Source: Symsagittifera roscoffensis
Lineage: Eukaryota > Xenacoelomorpha > Acoela > Convolutidae
Assembly: GCF_963678635.1 (NCBI RefSeq)
Contig: NW_026971367.1
Location: 1-43,892, forward strand
Length of the DNA: 43,892 nucleotides
Reading direction: 5' to 3'
Under the pieces are notes generated by a model. That model searched no databases. It was given only the letters and a program-made list of their open reading frames with translations, and was not told where the DNA came from. This document shows positions 11,662-22,102 of the stretch, piece by piece (position 1 is the stretch's first letter; each line of letters opens with the position of its first letter). The position numbers and the translations under genes are program-made.

Positions 11662-14498
11662 ATGAAGCTGGATCCAAGAACCAAGCCGGAAGCCAACCAG
11701 TGGCTACACCTGAACCCTAGAGTAGCGGCATTGGGTGCAGATGCTTTTGAGCAAGGCCCCGTGATGATCACAAAGATACATGCCTACTTGTTGAAGGAGG
11801 TGAACCTGGCGGAAAATGCTGGAAAAAAGACCGCTGAATTTGTGAACAGAATGTGTCAGATTACTCTGGAAACCTTCTGGACCCGGGAAGTGAAGGGACA
11901 GCAGGGCTTTGAAAGGACAGACAGCATGCTGGAAGGGTTGGGAGCCGGATGGACCGCGTCCTTCTTGGCAAAAGTCTACCCGAAAGTCTCGCACTACTTG
12001 ATAAAAGAATTCCTCCAAGCAGTAGTGGAAGTATCGATAGTGGAACTAATAGCCTTGTTCGTGACATTCGGAGCAGAAAGTTTCGTGAAAGGACCGGCGA
12101 TACTGCTAACCGATGGAATCCAGAACCTGCGGCTAGACGGACTTCTGACATTGATTGCAATTACCCACGGAAACTTGGGAGGACTGATGAAACTGGCACG
12201 TTGTCCAGAGCAGATGAAAGAGAGAGTGAGGAACTTGGATATGAAGAAATCCACGGACTCGTGGAACAAGATGAGAGACCTGAGACACACTCTTATCCAG
12301 TATCTCTTGCAACAAAATCGCTTTGGAACGGGAGAAGACGAGACGATTGAGAGAGAGGAGGATGTTAGACGAGATGTTGGAGGCATGCCGCTGTTAACTG
12401 ATCTGAGCTTGGCCATGAGAACCGATCCCTTGGCGCTGATCAGAGGAGTCACGGAGTTCGTGACAGTGATCTATGGACCAGCAGTCACGTTTGCGTTCCC
12501 TGACGTTAAAGTGGAAGCATATAGGAGGTCGGTGCTGCACCTGAACCTCTTATCGGCAGTGGACGGTAGTACACTGAACTGGTGTGAGCAGCACACATTG
12601 CGGGAGCTCATGAGTGAAGATCTGTTATTTGCGAAAATATCGGAGCCAGAGATGACAGTCATCAATTTTGACGATCACTTCCGTGATCGTATGGGAGAAG
12701 TAGAAAGAGGACACATCGAAGTGTTTCCAAAGCTTTGGAATCTGAGACCCTATGATAAAACGAATGGTAAAATAACCAGAGTGCCTCGTCTCACTGCAGC
12801 ATATCACAAAGGGAGAGAAGAGACGAAGGACTAGGGCGATTACAAGAAGCTGCCGGAGGCAATCCCTGAATTCCCTCTGATAAGAAGGATGTTGCTCGGA
12901 GCAGTCTCCGTGGTACTGACTCCTAGATTGGGAGCATTCGAAGCCAATAAAAGGAGAGTAGGGAATTTCGTGGGAACGATGGATCCATACTTTGTAGGGA
13001 GAAATGCCGCCGTGTTACAGTACACACGATTCGCATACACAGATCAAGCGACAAGAAGGCGAATAAGCAACGCCGCGACTCCCAAGCCTGGAAGATTTGA
13101 TGAGGAATGGAAGGAATTAGGCTTAGCTCCGATGAGGATGAGAGGCAGGACCGAATTGCCTGAAGCCTCATTAATCCTGACTAGTGTGAAAAAGGAGATG
13201 AAAGTGGGAGGAATATTGCAGACGAGAACTTTCCTAGCACCCTTCGGCTGCGAAGAAATCAAAGTGGTCCATGGAGAAGAGGAAGATAAATTGGCCGGTA
13301 CATTGCTCATACCAAGATTTCAGGAAGAAGCCGACAATGACGAACAAGGACCATCGAGCTCGAACAAGGATAAGTCAGAAGGAGATGACGGACAGGGTGG
13401 AAGCCGTCAAACCGAAGAACCCATGCAACAAGATCAAGCTGGTGGGGAAGACGACAGGGCATCGACAGGAGGAACATCCAGCCTGGATTTCAATATCTTC
13501 AGTGATCTTGAGAATAATGCAGACACGTTGGAAACGACTGAGCCAGCGGATGAAGGCATCTCGACACTGGAGCCTCCGTCAGCCTTTATGGAAACGAAAC
13601 GGAATTTGACGGAGAGCAGCTCTCCTGGCAATTCAAGAAATAACGACCAAAGAATCCTCATGGAATCACCTCGGAGGAGAAGAATAGAGGCCTCAGCCAA
13701 AGTACCTTTCTTGGGAACGCTGCCCGAAGAAGAATGAGAAGTACATCACCGAGACCACGAGAGTAGGACGGGATGCAAACTGGACAGAGTGGCGTTTATG
13801 GAAGAAGTCTGGACCGTGGTTCAAAGCTATGGGACCCAGTCCATTCTGAAAACGGGTCTAAACCAACCCTTGATGAGAGAAGTACTTGACAAGCTTGATG
13901 ATTGTGAAGGGAGACTGAGTGAGTTGTTGATGAAAGTGAAGCGAATTCTCCCATCAAGATGACACCGCAGGATGATAAAGGAGAGGTGGTGTATCTGTCA
14001 AGAACCAGGAGAGGGACGATGCGATCAAAGTTAGTGATTGATGAAATCAATGCAATGAAAATGAAGTTAGGCAGCAGAGTGATGCCGAGGAGAGTCGGAA
14101 AGACGAAGGTGGATTCAGAAATATCGATGAAATCTGGTAATTCAGCAAAAAGGAAACGAGTTGAGGAGGTCATGGTCTTGGGGCAAGGTGATTATCAACT
14201 GTCTGGCACAGATAAAATGTTAACTGATATAGCGATGGTTCCACCCATTCTCATGACGGGAATAAAATCAACAGGTTATAAATCCAAAAGGAGTGACCGC
14301 ACTCTGACTGGAGCAACCTTAGAAATGGAAATACTCAGCCAATGTGGGGAGAGCACAATGAAAGACTTCAAGCCATCTCCCATGAATCATGGAAAGGGAA
14401 GTGTCGCAGGACAACTAATACCAGTGGAATATAACCGACTAACAGTGTCGGAGACTGTGTCGATAGATGAACCCATCGGTGGATACATGGAGATGTAA
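11662..14498 (+). pseudogene. A ORF3, lacking the SGNH-like N-terminus
   Basis: ATG 11662 starts at a position corresponding to about residue 410 of B's ORF3. B's first ~1.2 kb, with the degenerate SGNH fold, has no counterpart here. Open frames: 11662-12834 (TAG), 12889-13737 (TGA where B has Trp in EEEW), then 13959-14498 (TAA), with a further stop near 13960. Shared landmarks with B include RTKP, FVKGPA, LRLDGLLTLIA, LLQQNR, AFPDVKV, LWNLRP, ESPRRR-IE and LGTLPEEE. The family is unknown. The frame after TAA 14496-14498 runs on into ORF4 sequence without a break. Confidence 0.85.
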
Positions 14499-17260
14499 GA
14501 ATACCGAAACTCGGCTAGAGGGTATGTGATGGCCCTGGAAGACGGAAAAGCCATGGAGGGTTATCTGGAAACGATGTTGCAAGGCACCACCCTCAAGCAG
14601 AAGGCGTACGGGACTTTAGCGTCGTCCGACATACAAGCAGAAACGATAGAGCAGTTGGTGAGCCTTCCATGGAAAGCAGTAGTATCAAGGTATTTCGAAG
14701 AAGAATTGAGGACTACGCCAAAAATACATGCTCTCGTGGCAGTACCTTACGTAAGAACAGAGTTACAACTCAGGTTCGCCTGGTGCATGATGGGACTGAC
14801 CCGCGAAGAGTATGATTCAGAAGAAAGGAAGAGGTCGAAAGAAGAGAAGGTTTTCCTTATGACGAACCTGAGGGATCTGATAGTCCAGGAGGGAGCAGCA
14901 GTAGCGTGTGCGAAGCGGAGAGACGCTCTCTGTTTCATTCGATTCCTGATAGAGCAGATTTCAGTACCTGCATTGAACACTTATGTTAAAATGTTGAAGG
15001 AAGGCGATGAGCGAACGAAAGCCTTATTCTTGCTAGCACTGCTGGATATGCAGCAAAGTAAACCGATGAGGGTGAACATGAAAGAACCCGAGGAATTGGA
15101 GCCCATAAAAAAGATAGACGAAATCAGGAGATTCTCAAACAAGGAGCTGAGACTCACTAAGGAATCTATGGTAGCATTGCCGAAATCCAGTGAATACTGT
15201 GGACCGATCAAGAAGAAATCGTATGGCTATGTATCCGGGATCATAGGGATCGCGTACAATCCTTTCCTGAGTGAAGACATACGCGATTGCTTCTTCGATT
15301 ATGAGCAGGCGGTGTTGCTAAGATTCTGGACGTCCAGAATTGTAACGATTAAAAGTGTTAACAATCCACAGGCCAAATTGGGACTGGTCTTGGAAGAAGA
15401 GGTGACTGCACCTTCAGTACCAAAATCTGATAAAAGAGTGGAGTTTGGGTTGGGATTCTCAGATGAATTACTGAGAACGAGCTTGATGGCAGTGTGGGAA
15501 TTGATGAGGCCATCATGGTGTCCTAGTCCCAACGCTGACTCAATATTACGGGCGACACAAGACGTACAGAGGGAACTGAATGCAGACTGTAACCTGCGTG
15601 ACCTTAACATCATATATAATGTGATGAAAACTGCCTCTAAGAGCAACGGAGAGGATAAAGTGGAGTTGCCTGGCTGGGGACCAGAAGACTGGGTTAAACC
15701 TGGTAGCTGTCTGGCGGAAGTCTGTGGACTGGAGGGTCACGTTTGTGGAAATATGGACTGTGTGAAGACCCTGGAAAAACAACACAAGCAATTTACGGTA
15801 TTGTTTGGAAACGTAGTGATGAAAGCAAGAACAGAAACGGAATTGATAGCAGATTGCCATGGAGGAACCGATGTGAATCTAGTGACTGCACTAGGATTCT
15901 ACAGCATGTTTGGTTCTTTAGAGTCACTATTGAATCTAGAACAGAAACATGAGAGGTCACAGCCATCAGTGTAGAAGTATTCCCAGGAGTTCTGCAGACT
16001 GAGCAGAAATACATAGGAAAATGGAGGGAAGCAATCGAGACGGAAATGAACATTAGACACAGTGAGACTTATTGTAGACCATCAGGAGCACGATATTTGG
16101 TGGGTTCAACATTGGCTCCAATGTGCAAGAGCAGATACCCTGTACATTTCGTAGCTGTGGACGTGAAGAGTACGAGAACGATTGTGGATCAAGCCTTCTC
16201 AGTGCCGAAGTGTGTGAGACTGGCGAGGATGTCCGAGAAGTCATACGAGTTGCTATGTAAGATGTTCTCAGCAGTTCCAGAGAGAACCAAAGAAAAATTG
16301 GAGTCAATATTAGGAAAGAATCTCATGGGATATGTGAGTGGGAACTTCAGTGACTTCGAGAGACAGAAACAGAGAGGATCAACTGTCACAGATTACAATG
16401 CAGTAGATGAGAATGATGAAGTCCACCGAGTGATGATGGAAGTGGAAACATTGCTGGAAACTTCGGGAAAACGTAATTGGAGGAGCATCATGTTGACGCA
16501 TGACGAGTTTCCTTGCCACTGTTTGCTGCAGACCTGGTGGTATCCCAAGCGTAGTAATCTGATGTTGATCTGGGACTCTGGAGAGCTGCTCTCCAAGGGT
16601 TTACCAGATTCATCACAGCCCATAACAATAGTGATAGTGGGAGTTATGATGGCGATACGATGGCTGGAAGCTCATGTGAGAGAAAATAACAGACAGGAGG
16701 CACCGACAAGAGAACAGTTGCAGAAGTTAGATTGTCTAAAAGATTTAGATCTTTTTGAGACAATGTGCAAAATTCTAAACATTCCGATGGAAGTGAAGAA
16801 GATTTGGGCAAGAAAACGATTGATGCCATGGTTCAGAGCTAACATGACTGCATGGTTGTACGAATATGCGAAAAAGCATATGTCGAAGCACGGCAGAGTG
16901 TACAGTGAATATCAGCTGGACATTGGAGCAGGAGCTTTTAAGCGAGCTCTCGTGACTCATCGGAATGCAGTGACCACCGCTGTGAAAAGAATTTCCAGGA
17001 CGAGTGAACGTAGTGGAAAGGAGAAGGCAGGGATGTTAAAGGAAGATTTGGAGAGAAACGTGACGTTGTGTCTCCACAACTGCTTCTGCAGGAACAGAGA
17101 ATCTAACGTGGATCCCCTACCTTGTTGTAAACAGAGGGTAGAAGAGCAGAAGTGTTGGAGGACGGCTTCCAGCAGCGTCAGGATAGCTAACGACGTGTTA
17201 CAAGATACGGAGACTGAGAGTGCAGAGTCAGTATCGCAGGAGGAAGAAATGGAGCATTGA
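14499..17260 (+). pseudogene. A ORF4, in frame with ORF3's end and broken by one frameshift
   Basis: In A the C-terminus of ORF3 (NSARGYVMALEDGKAMEGYL) and ORF4 (LPWKAVVSRYFEEEL onward) share one frame with no stop between them. The position of B's ORF4 ATG is not an ATG here. The frame runs to TAG 15972-15974, where a 1-nt loss near 15953 shifts it. The remainder reads from the new frame (ISVEVFPGVLQTEQK) to TGA 17258-17260. Cys/His motifs match B: DCHGGTDVNL, FPCHCLLQTWWYPKR, LCLHNCFCRNRE, LLPCC-type. Confidence 0.85.
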
Positions 17261-18083
17261 CGGATGACCGAAAAGCAAGATGGAAAAAGAGACAAAAATT
17301 AGGAGAATTCAGAAGTTTTAGAACTTCTAAACGACGAAGAAAGAAGAAAACAAAGGAGTGATGAAGAAAAGTTAAAACTCAGAATTGTTTTATGTGTGTG
17401 AGAAAACTCAAGTGAGAAACCAAGCAACCAAGTTGTAATTGAAAACCTGAAACATTTAGTTGAGTTTTGTAATTATTTGCTTTTATAAATTTGCATTTTG
17501 ATTTTAGTTGAAGTGGTTTTACAGACACTCACTTACTATTTATTTAGAAAGGCTTAAGTGAAGGAGTGTATTTAAATATTCCAGCCTGCATGAGTGTTTT
17601 TAATCAGCTAGGAGAACTGATCACTTTGTGGTGACATGGAAGGCTTGAGTAATCTCTCGAAGAGGGAGATTGTTTCATTGTTCTTGCTAACCACCGAGTT
17701 TCTTAGTTTTAGTATTCAGGACAATAACAAGCAAGATTTCCGAAGGGAGAAGCATAGTAGGATAATTTTAGCTTGTTGGTTGGCAGGACTGTCCTGCAAG
17801 CCAACACCTTTTAAATCTAAGAGAAAAAGTTTTAATCAGGACATTGACATTGGAGGTCAGAAAATATGTTTTATCTTAAGTCATATCCTCAATGTGCAGA
17901 TTAATGAAAGAATTTGAAGGCTATAGTGATGTAGTATGATGCCATTTGTATTCTGCAGTGAGTCGATGTGACGTGGATAAAAGTAATTTCGTGCATTTTG
18001 TAAATTCTGTTTGATGACACTGTATCTATTTTACGAGCATTGCGTGATTCAATGAGGACATTGACCGGACTGTCCGGGGAGTA
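17261..18083 (+). other. 3' noncoding region and polypurine tract of element A
   Basis: 823 nt. Shared with B: stem GTGGT/ACCAC (17628-17632, 17690-17694) around GACATGG and TTGAGTAA, with GAGTTTCTTAGTTTTA after it, and a GATGTAGTA-GATGCCATTTGT block near 17928. A long hairpin lies at 17774-17807, with GCAGGAC-T-GTCCTGC as its apex and TGTTGG/CCAACA outside. TGTCCGGGGAG at 18071-18081 plus TA leads into the LTR at 18084. The 93-codon frame at 17636 is not conserved in B. Confidence 0.75.
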
Positions 18084-18854
18084 TGTGACATTCGACCAGA
18101 ATGGTCAAAATGCAATCTCTGCGGAATTCGAATTTTTAGCAGCGAGCCTTCCGGATTGGTGATTATTAAGAATTAAGAACGTTATTTGAACGATTGAACA
18201 AAACGTGAAGGTTAAAGGATTCGGGAATTGCTAATTTTTAAATTTTCGAAGTGATTACGTAACATTTCTGAGAAACGTCAGAAACAGCCATTTTGGCAAA
18301 AAGTTTAGAAAACAACAGAACAACTTTAGCTGCGATTACGAGAAGTACGGAAATTGTGAGAAAAAACGACAACAAATCGCGGAGTTAACAGAGAGCACTC
18401 CGAGTTGCAACTATTGTGTCGCTACAATAGTTGCAAGGCTGTTGCAGACAACGGTGAAGGGTGGAGGACAGCCTTCCGGATTAAGAAGAAATCAAGATTA
18501 ACGAGCTTGATTTAGTGGATTCAAGAATCCGGAAGGGTTTCAGAACTGAGACTTTCATTCTTTTATATAGACTTTTAGCTTCTTGTCATGTCCTGATTTG
18601 AATTTAATTAACAACTGGATTCATTTTGATAAGGATGAGAAGCTAGGAGTTGGGGGAAAGGGTTGATCCATCTTCGATGGAGATGATGATTTTTATCTAC
18701 TGAACAAAAACAATGGTAATATAATAAATAGTAGTAGCCCTGTTTTTAGGAGTGACCTCGTGGTCTGGGGATACTGAGACCCAGCCATGAGCTCACTATT
18801 CCTGCATGTAATTAAGTTAATTTGAGTGTTTTGACCGAAGCCGAAAGCAGTAAC
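18084..18854 (+). repeat. 3' LTR of element A, 5' part (interrupted by B)
   Basis: Starts TGTGACATTC after the polypurine tract. Shared with B's LTR: AACATTTCTGAGAAA, then CCATTTTG. Hairpins: 13-bp TTGCAACTATTGT/ACAATAGTTGCAA (18405-18417, 18424-18436); 11-bp CCTTCCGGATT/AATCCGGAAGG (18472-18482, 18536-18546) enclosing AATCAAG/CTTGATT (18490-18496, 18506-18512). TCCATC-TTC-GATGGA (18667-18681) precedes AATAAA at 18723-18728. It ends at AGTAAC where B is inserted. Confidence 0.9.
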
Positions 18855-19733
18855 TGTGCCATTCTGCCAGATGACACAGCATAACCTTCCCGCGACAGAA
18901 ATAAAAGTGACTAAAGGCCTTATGAACAGAAAAGTGTTGCGACGGAGGGTCAGAATGTTCTAGAATTTTTATTTTTAAAATTTCGATCGGAAGAAGAACA
19001 TTTCTGAGAAATAGAAGAAAGACGGCCATTTTGAATAAAAAAAGACGAAAATCAGAACCACGATATAGATTGTGAACAGTTGTATCAGAGACAGAAAAAC
19101 ACGGAGCCTCTTATCGTGGCAAGAACACACGATAAGGACCTTGGCGACAGATATTTGTGGAGACGGAGGCTTCAGTGGGGGGAAGAGAAATACCACGGAA
19201 CCCTCCCGGGACACGAAATATAGGAGATAAGAGTGTTATCTCAAGAAAATCACGGGAGCGGAGGCTTGGTCCCCCAGAGACCGTTATATGTGAAGGGACT
19301 GTGAAAACTGACTATAACAGCTGCTGTAATGTCCTAGATCGTAATAAACACCGTTATTATTTAATATTTCAGAGCATGAGTAGCTAGAAAAAAGGAAAGG
19401 GTCAATCCATCTCCAATGGATTTAATATAAAACTGTCACACAAAAACATAATAAAATAGGTGGTTCGAGCCGTGTTTTTAATGACAATTAGTCTGAGGAT
19501 CCGAGACTCAGCTATGTGGTTGTGTTCGCATGCAAACGAAAGCTGATCAAAAGTCGTTTGACTGATGGCCTAAAAATGGTAACTTTTTACTTTGCCCTAA
19601 ACAGACCAGAAAATCAACTGGCAAGGTCGAGACGGTGAAAAACGAGTAGAATTAAGGTAACTGACGCCTGCCAGTCGTTAATAGGTACTTTTTCTACGCT
19701 CCGTCGCTGTGTGATATTTGGGCGAATGTTACA
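18855..19733 (+). repeat. 5' LTR of element B
   Basis: 879 bp, TG...CA ends. It matches 42407-43292 along its whole length except for 3 substitutions, a 3-nt (GAA-type) indel near 19075 and a 4-nt indel near 19490. It contains positionally conserved hairpins also seen, with different bases, in A's LTR: CTTATCGTG (19110-19118) with CACGATAAG (19128-19136). Downstream lies a nested structure of TGGGGG/CCCCCA (19176-19181, 19271-19276), CTCCCG/CGGGAG (19203-19208, 19253-19258) and GAGATAA/TTATCTC (19224-19230, 19236-19242). A hairpin and AATAAA follow at 19404-19455. As the 5' copy it should hold the promoter, but I see no convincing TATA box. Confidence 0.95.
19404..19455 (+). promoter_or_regulatory. 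LTR hairpin plus AATAAA polyadenylation signal (B 5' LTR)
   Basis: A 7-bp hairpin, AATCCAT (19404-19410) with ATGGATT (19416-19422), is followed by AATAAA at 19450-19455 and then a TGTTTTTA U-rich stretch. The same order (hairpin, AATAAA, TGTTTTTA) occurs in A's LTR and in remnant C with different stem sequences. This is the likely 3' end-processing region that would define the R/U5 border; in the 5' LTR it would have to be bypassed. Confidence 0.65.
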
Positions 19734-19745
19734 TAGACGTTTTTA

Positions 19746-19763
19746 TGGCGCTCCTGGGTGGAC
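19746..19763 (+). other. Primer binding site, tRNA-Asn-like
   Basis: TGGCGCTCCTGGGTGGAC starts 12 nt after the LTR end. Its reverse complement ends in GCCA and reads as a tRNA 3' end: discriminator G, a 7-nt acceptor strand CAGGAGC, then a T-stem strand CCACC preceded by T, with conserved C61 in place. It closely resembles the 3' end of eukaryotic tRNA-Asn as I know it (acceptor CAGGGAC, T-stem CCACC, discriminator G). The primer identity is inference; the tRNA-like fit is visible. Confidence 0.72.
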
Positions 19764-19882
19764 CTGTTAAAGGCATGAAACCATCATGATCAGCAAGCGT
19801 TTCAGCGACGTACCCTCCGCTCCGGGCGTAAGCCCGAGTTAGAGGCCTTAATGACCGTTGTTGTACTAGGGGGAAGGTGCGT

Positions 19883-21388
19883 ACCCTCCGTCTAGTGCAA
19901 TTTAGCTTTTTAACTTAGTTAACACCGAAAATTCCGGGGGCCGGAGGGTTAGGTGGGAAATCTAGAGCCCGCTTGTCCTGAGGTCCCAGGACCAAAAACA
20001 ATTAAAGAGAAAGCGTAAAACCAAACAAAAATAGTGTATAACCAAGAAAAAGCCAAAAACAAATTTATTTAAAAACAAAAAAGTACAAAAAACAGTAAAA
20101 AAATCCAAAAAAGACCAAAAACAGTAAAAAACATAAAGTGACAGTTTATATGTTATTTCCGGACGAGATGTGATCTGACCTTCCTATTTGTTGTTGTTTC
20201 AGATTGATTTATATCGTTTCTGATAGAGAGATTGTGTGTTTTGGTGAAGGGTTGGGTACCCTCCCTCGAGTGTAATTTGAGTGTTTAAGCACGTTAATGG
20301 TGATTTTGCCGGTGACCGGAGGGTAGAGTGGCAGGCTGATCAACGTGTTCCACACTCAACAGGGACATCAAGGACAACATCCGCAACGACTGTTGGGTAT
20401 CGTTGAAGCAATTTTAGTATCGTTCGGGTACTATTTCCTTAAAACTTAAGTGGTGGGGGGCACGATTGGCGCGGTCCGATTGTACCCTCCATCGATTACA
20501 AATTTCCGAGTTAAGGGTCTTAATTCGGATATTTTGGTGCAAAGGAGGGTATAGTACTATTTATTAACGACTATTTATAGATTATTGTCCTTACTATATA
20601 TTACTTATCTCCTATTTAGACCCAAGAAACACCCATTTTTTGTCGAAAATTACCAATTTTCGACCAAACTGTAGACCCCCAAATTTTCGGATATCCGAGC
20701 TTTTCCGGTAGGCAAAAAGCTTTTATATAGAGAGTAGCCACGTAGTTCGATCCCCTTTATTAAAGAAACCGCGTGAGCAAAGATTCAGTGGAAGTTAGAA
20801 AAACGAGAATTTTTCGACCAAAATTTTGATAATTTTCTGTATTTTGTCAATCTGTTTTGGGGATCGAGTTTTTGAGTTTTTAGAGTTAGAGCAATAAAAT
20901 TTTTTGCGTTAGGAGCGTGCTAGCATAACGTGGTCGGTTACCAGAGAAATTTTTGGGTAACCCTCCGAGTAGCTCCGTGGATAGAGCTAACGACTTAAGG
21001 TTTGGAAAAGGAAGGAATCGGAGGGTCCAAATTTGATAGTTTTTAGCCAAATTTTTGTTTCTAAACCAATTTTGGTCCGGTTTTTTGCATTATTCCAGTG
21101 CCGTACAGGGCTACTACGCTCATTTCAAGTATTTTTAGGCACTTTCGACCGGAATTGCGAAAAAAGTCTTTCAGATCCTATACAGGTGGTGAAAAAGGCC
21201 ATTTTGACGAACGCGTTTTTGGCGATTTCTCAAAGACTAGTTATCCGATCGGGATAATTTTGGTACCATAAGTCGACGTTTTTGACCACTTTTCCGAATC
21301 GCAACCGTTTTTGGGTTGATTACTTCGGAAAAGAAAAATTTTTTAGAATTTGTTGGTTCGGAGGGTCCAAGCAACGGGCAACCCTCCG
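19883..21388 (+). repeat. Degenerate family of ACCCTCC...GGAGGGT stem modules
   Basis: At least four modules share a closing stem and a related loop. ACCCTCCG 19883-19890 pairs with CGGAGGGT 19942-19949. TACCCTCC 20257-20264 pairs with GGAGGGTA 20318-20325. TACCCTCC 20483-20490 pairs with GGAGGGTA 20544-20551. ACCCTCCG 20960-20967 pairs with CGGAGGGT 21019-21026. Loops of about 51-53 nt share a pattern (roughly TCTAGTG-AATTT...TTAA...GTTAA) though their bases differ. A fifth pair is reversed in order: CGGAGGGT 21359-21366, then ACCCTCCG 21381-21388. Another ACCCTCCG begins near 19812, just before the GNRA hairpin. Spacing is irregular, so these are dispersed modules rather than a simple tandem array. 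Confidence 0.8.
19989..20140 (+). other. A-rich, G-poor leader tract
   Basis: About 150 nt made of A with scattered C and few G, containing the related phrases AAAAACAGTAAAAAA twice. It separates the first stem module from the second and should stay single-stranded. No coding potential is seen. Confidence 0.7.
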
Positions 21389-21528
21389 AGCGGCAGAAAA
21401 TTTTATCAAAACATCTTTTTATTTAACTGGGAAGGTTGACCGTGTCAGCCAACCTAGTTTTAAGTCAGGTAGACCGCTTTCAGAGGCTTTACTGCGGTGA
21501 TTTAACCCTTTTTCTTGATTTTGGGGGA

Positions 21529-21895
21529 ACCCTCCGAAGTGACCCTCCGGAGTCAGCTAAACCCTTTAGCAACCCTCCTTAGTGGAAAATTTCCACGAGA
21601 TCACCCTAAGAAGTTGAAACAGCTCCCCCTAGAACCCTTAGCTTATTTTGACGCTTTTTGAAGCTAGTAGGAGAACCTTCCAAGTGAGATCAGAAAATTT
21701 GAAAATTTTGGAGGTACCCTCCGAAGTGACCCTCCGGAGCGTATTAAGCATCTTATTGACCCTCCTTAGTAAATTTAGGGGGACCCTCCGAAGTAACTTG
21801 CGTGATTAAGATACCCTCCTAAGTAACTTGAGTGATTGAGGTACCCTCCGAGGTAACCCTCCGGAGTGTCTTAAACCTTCTAGCGACCCTCCTTG
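21529..21895 (+). repeat. Direct ACCCTCC repeats with CTCCGGAG palindromes
   Basis: About eleven ACCCTCC copies in the same orientation. The compound unit ACCCTCCGAAGTGACCCTCC followed by GGAGT occurs at 21529 and 21717, with a near copy at 21843; each contains the palindrome CTCCGGAG. Intervening phrases such as CCTCCTTAGT and AAGTAACTTG also recur. All copies could pair with the GGAGGGT strands upstream. Confidence 0.78.
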
Positions 21896-22102
21896 TAAGA
21901 GACTTGAGTAAACCTTCTGTGGCAATTTGGGCAACGGAAAATATCCATTGAATTAGGATCATATTAGGATATTAGGCGTGCTTATCAGGATCATAAGAAC
22001 CCATTTTGACCCGGAAATTTGTGATCAACTTTGGATTCTACATTGGGTGTATTAGAAGTACCCGAACAAAATTTTTTTTTGATTGTGATTTTGGTTGTGT
22101 GG

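Larger units (their letters stand above)
1..18854 (+). mobile_element. Element A: degenerate giant LTR retrotransposon, 5' part outside window
   Basis: Same gene order as B: Gag-Pol with macro-like module, ORF2 SGNH protein, ORF3, ORF4, 3' noncoding region, polypurine tract and 3' LTR. The window opens inside gag, in frame from position 3. Pol is close to B (RT segment about 92% identical by eye) but ORF2-4 are much more diverged, so A is a different subfamily rather than a decayed copy of B. It carries many nonsense codons, frameshifts and deletions, including loss of the RT catalytic motif. Its 3' LTR is split by B and resumes at 43293. Confidence 0.92.

Noticed and set aside
1398-13737. 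In-frame stops in A (1398, 3239, 12832, 13735) as programmed readthrough
   Set aside because: B is open at all these positions, and A also has frameshifts and catalytic deletions, so decay is simpler.
17636-17917. 93-codon ORF in A's 3' noncoding region
   Set aside because: The equivalent B sequence stops after 15 codons, and the shared part is better explained by a conserved RNA stem.
19157-19387. 76-codon ORF inside the LTR (also 42712-42942)
   Set aside because: Present only because both LTRs are near-identical; no counterpart in A's LTR and no recognisable protein.
20724-20730. TATATAG in the leader, and a similar string at 18564 in A's LTR, as promoters
   Set aside because: AT-rich context, not conserved between the LTRs of A and B, and no other promoter elements.
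21529-21895. CRISPR-like array of short direct repeats
   Set aside because: Repeats are only ~7-20 nt with irregular, repetitive spacers, no cas genes, and lie within a eukaryotic retroelement leader.
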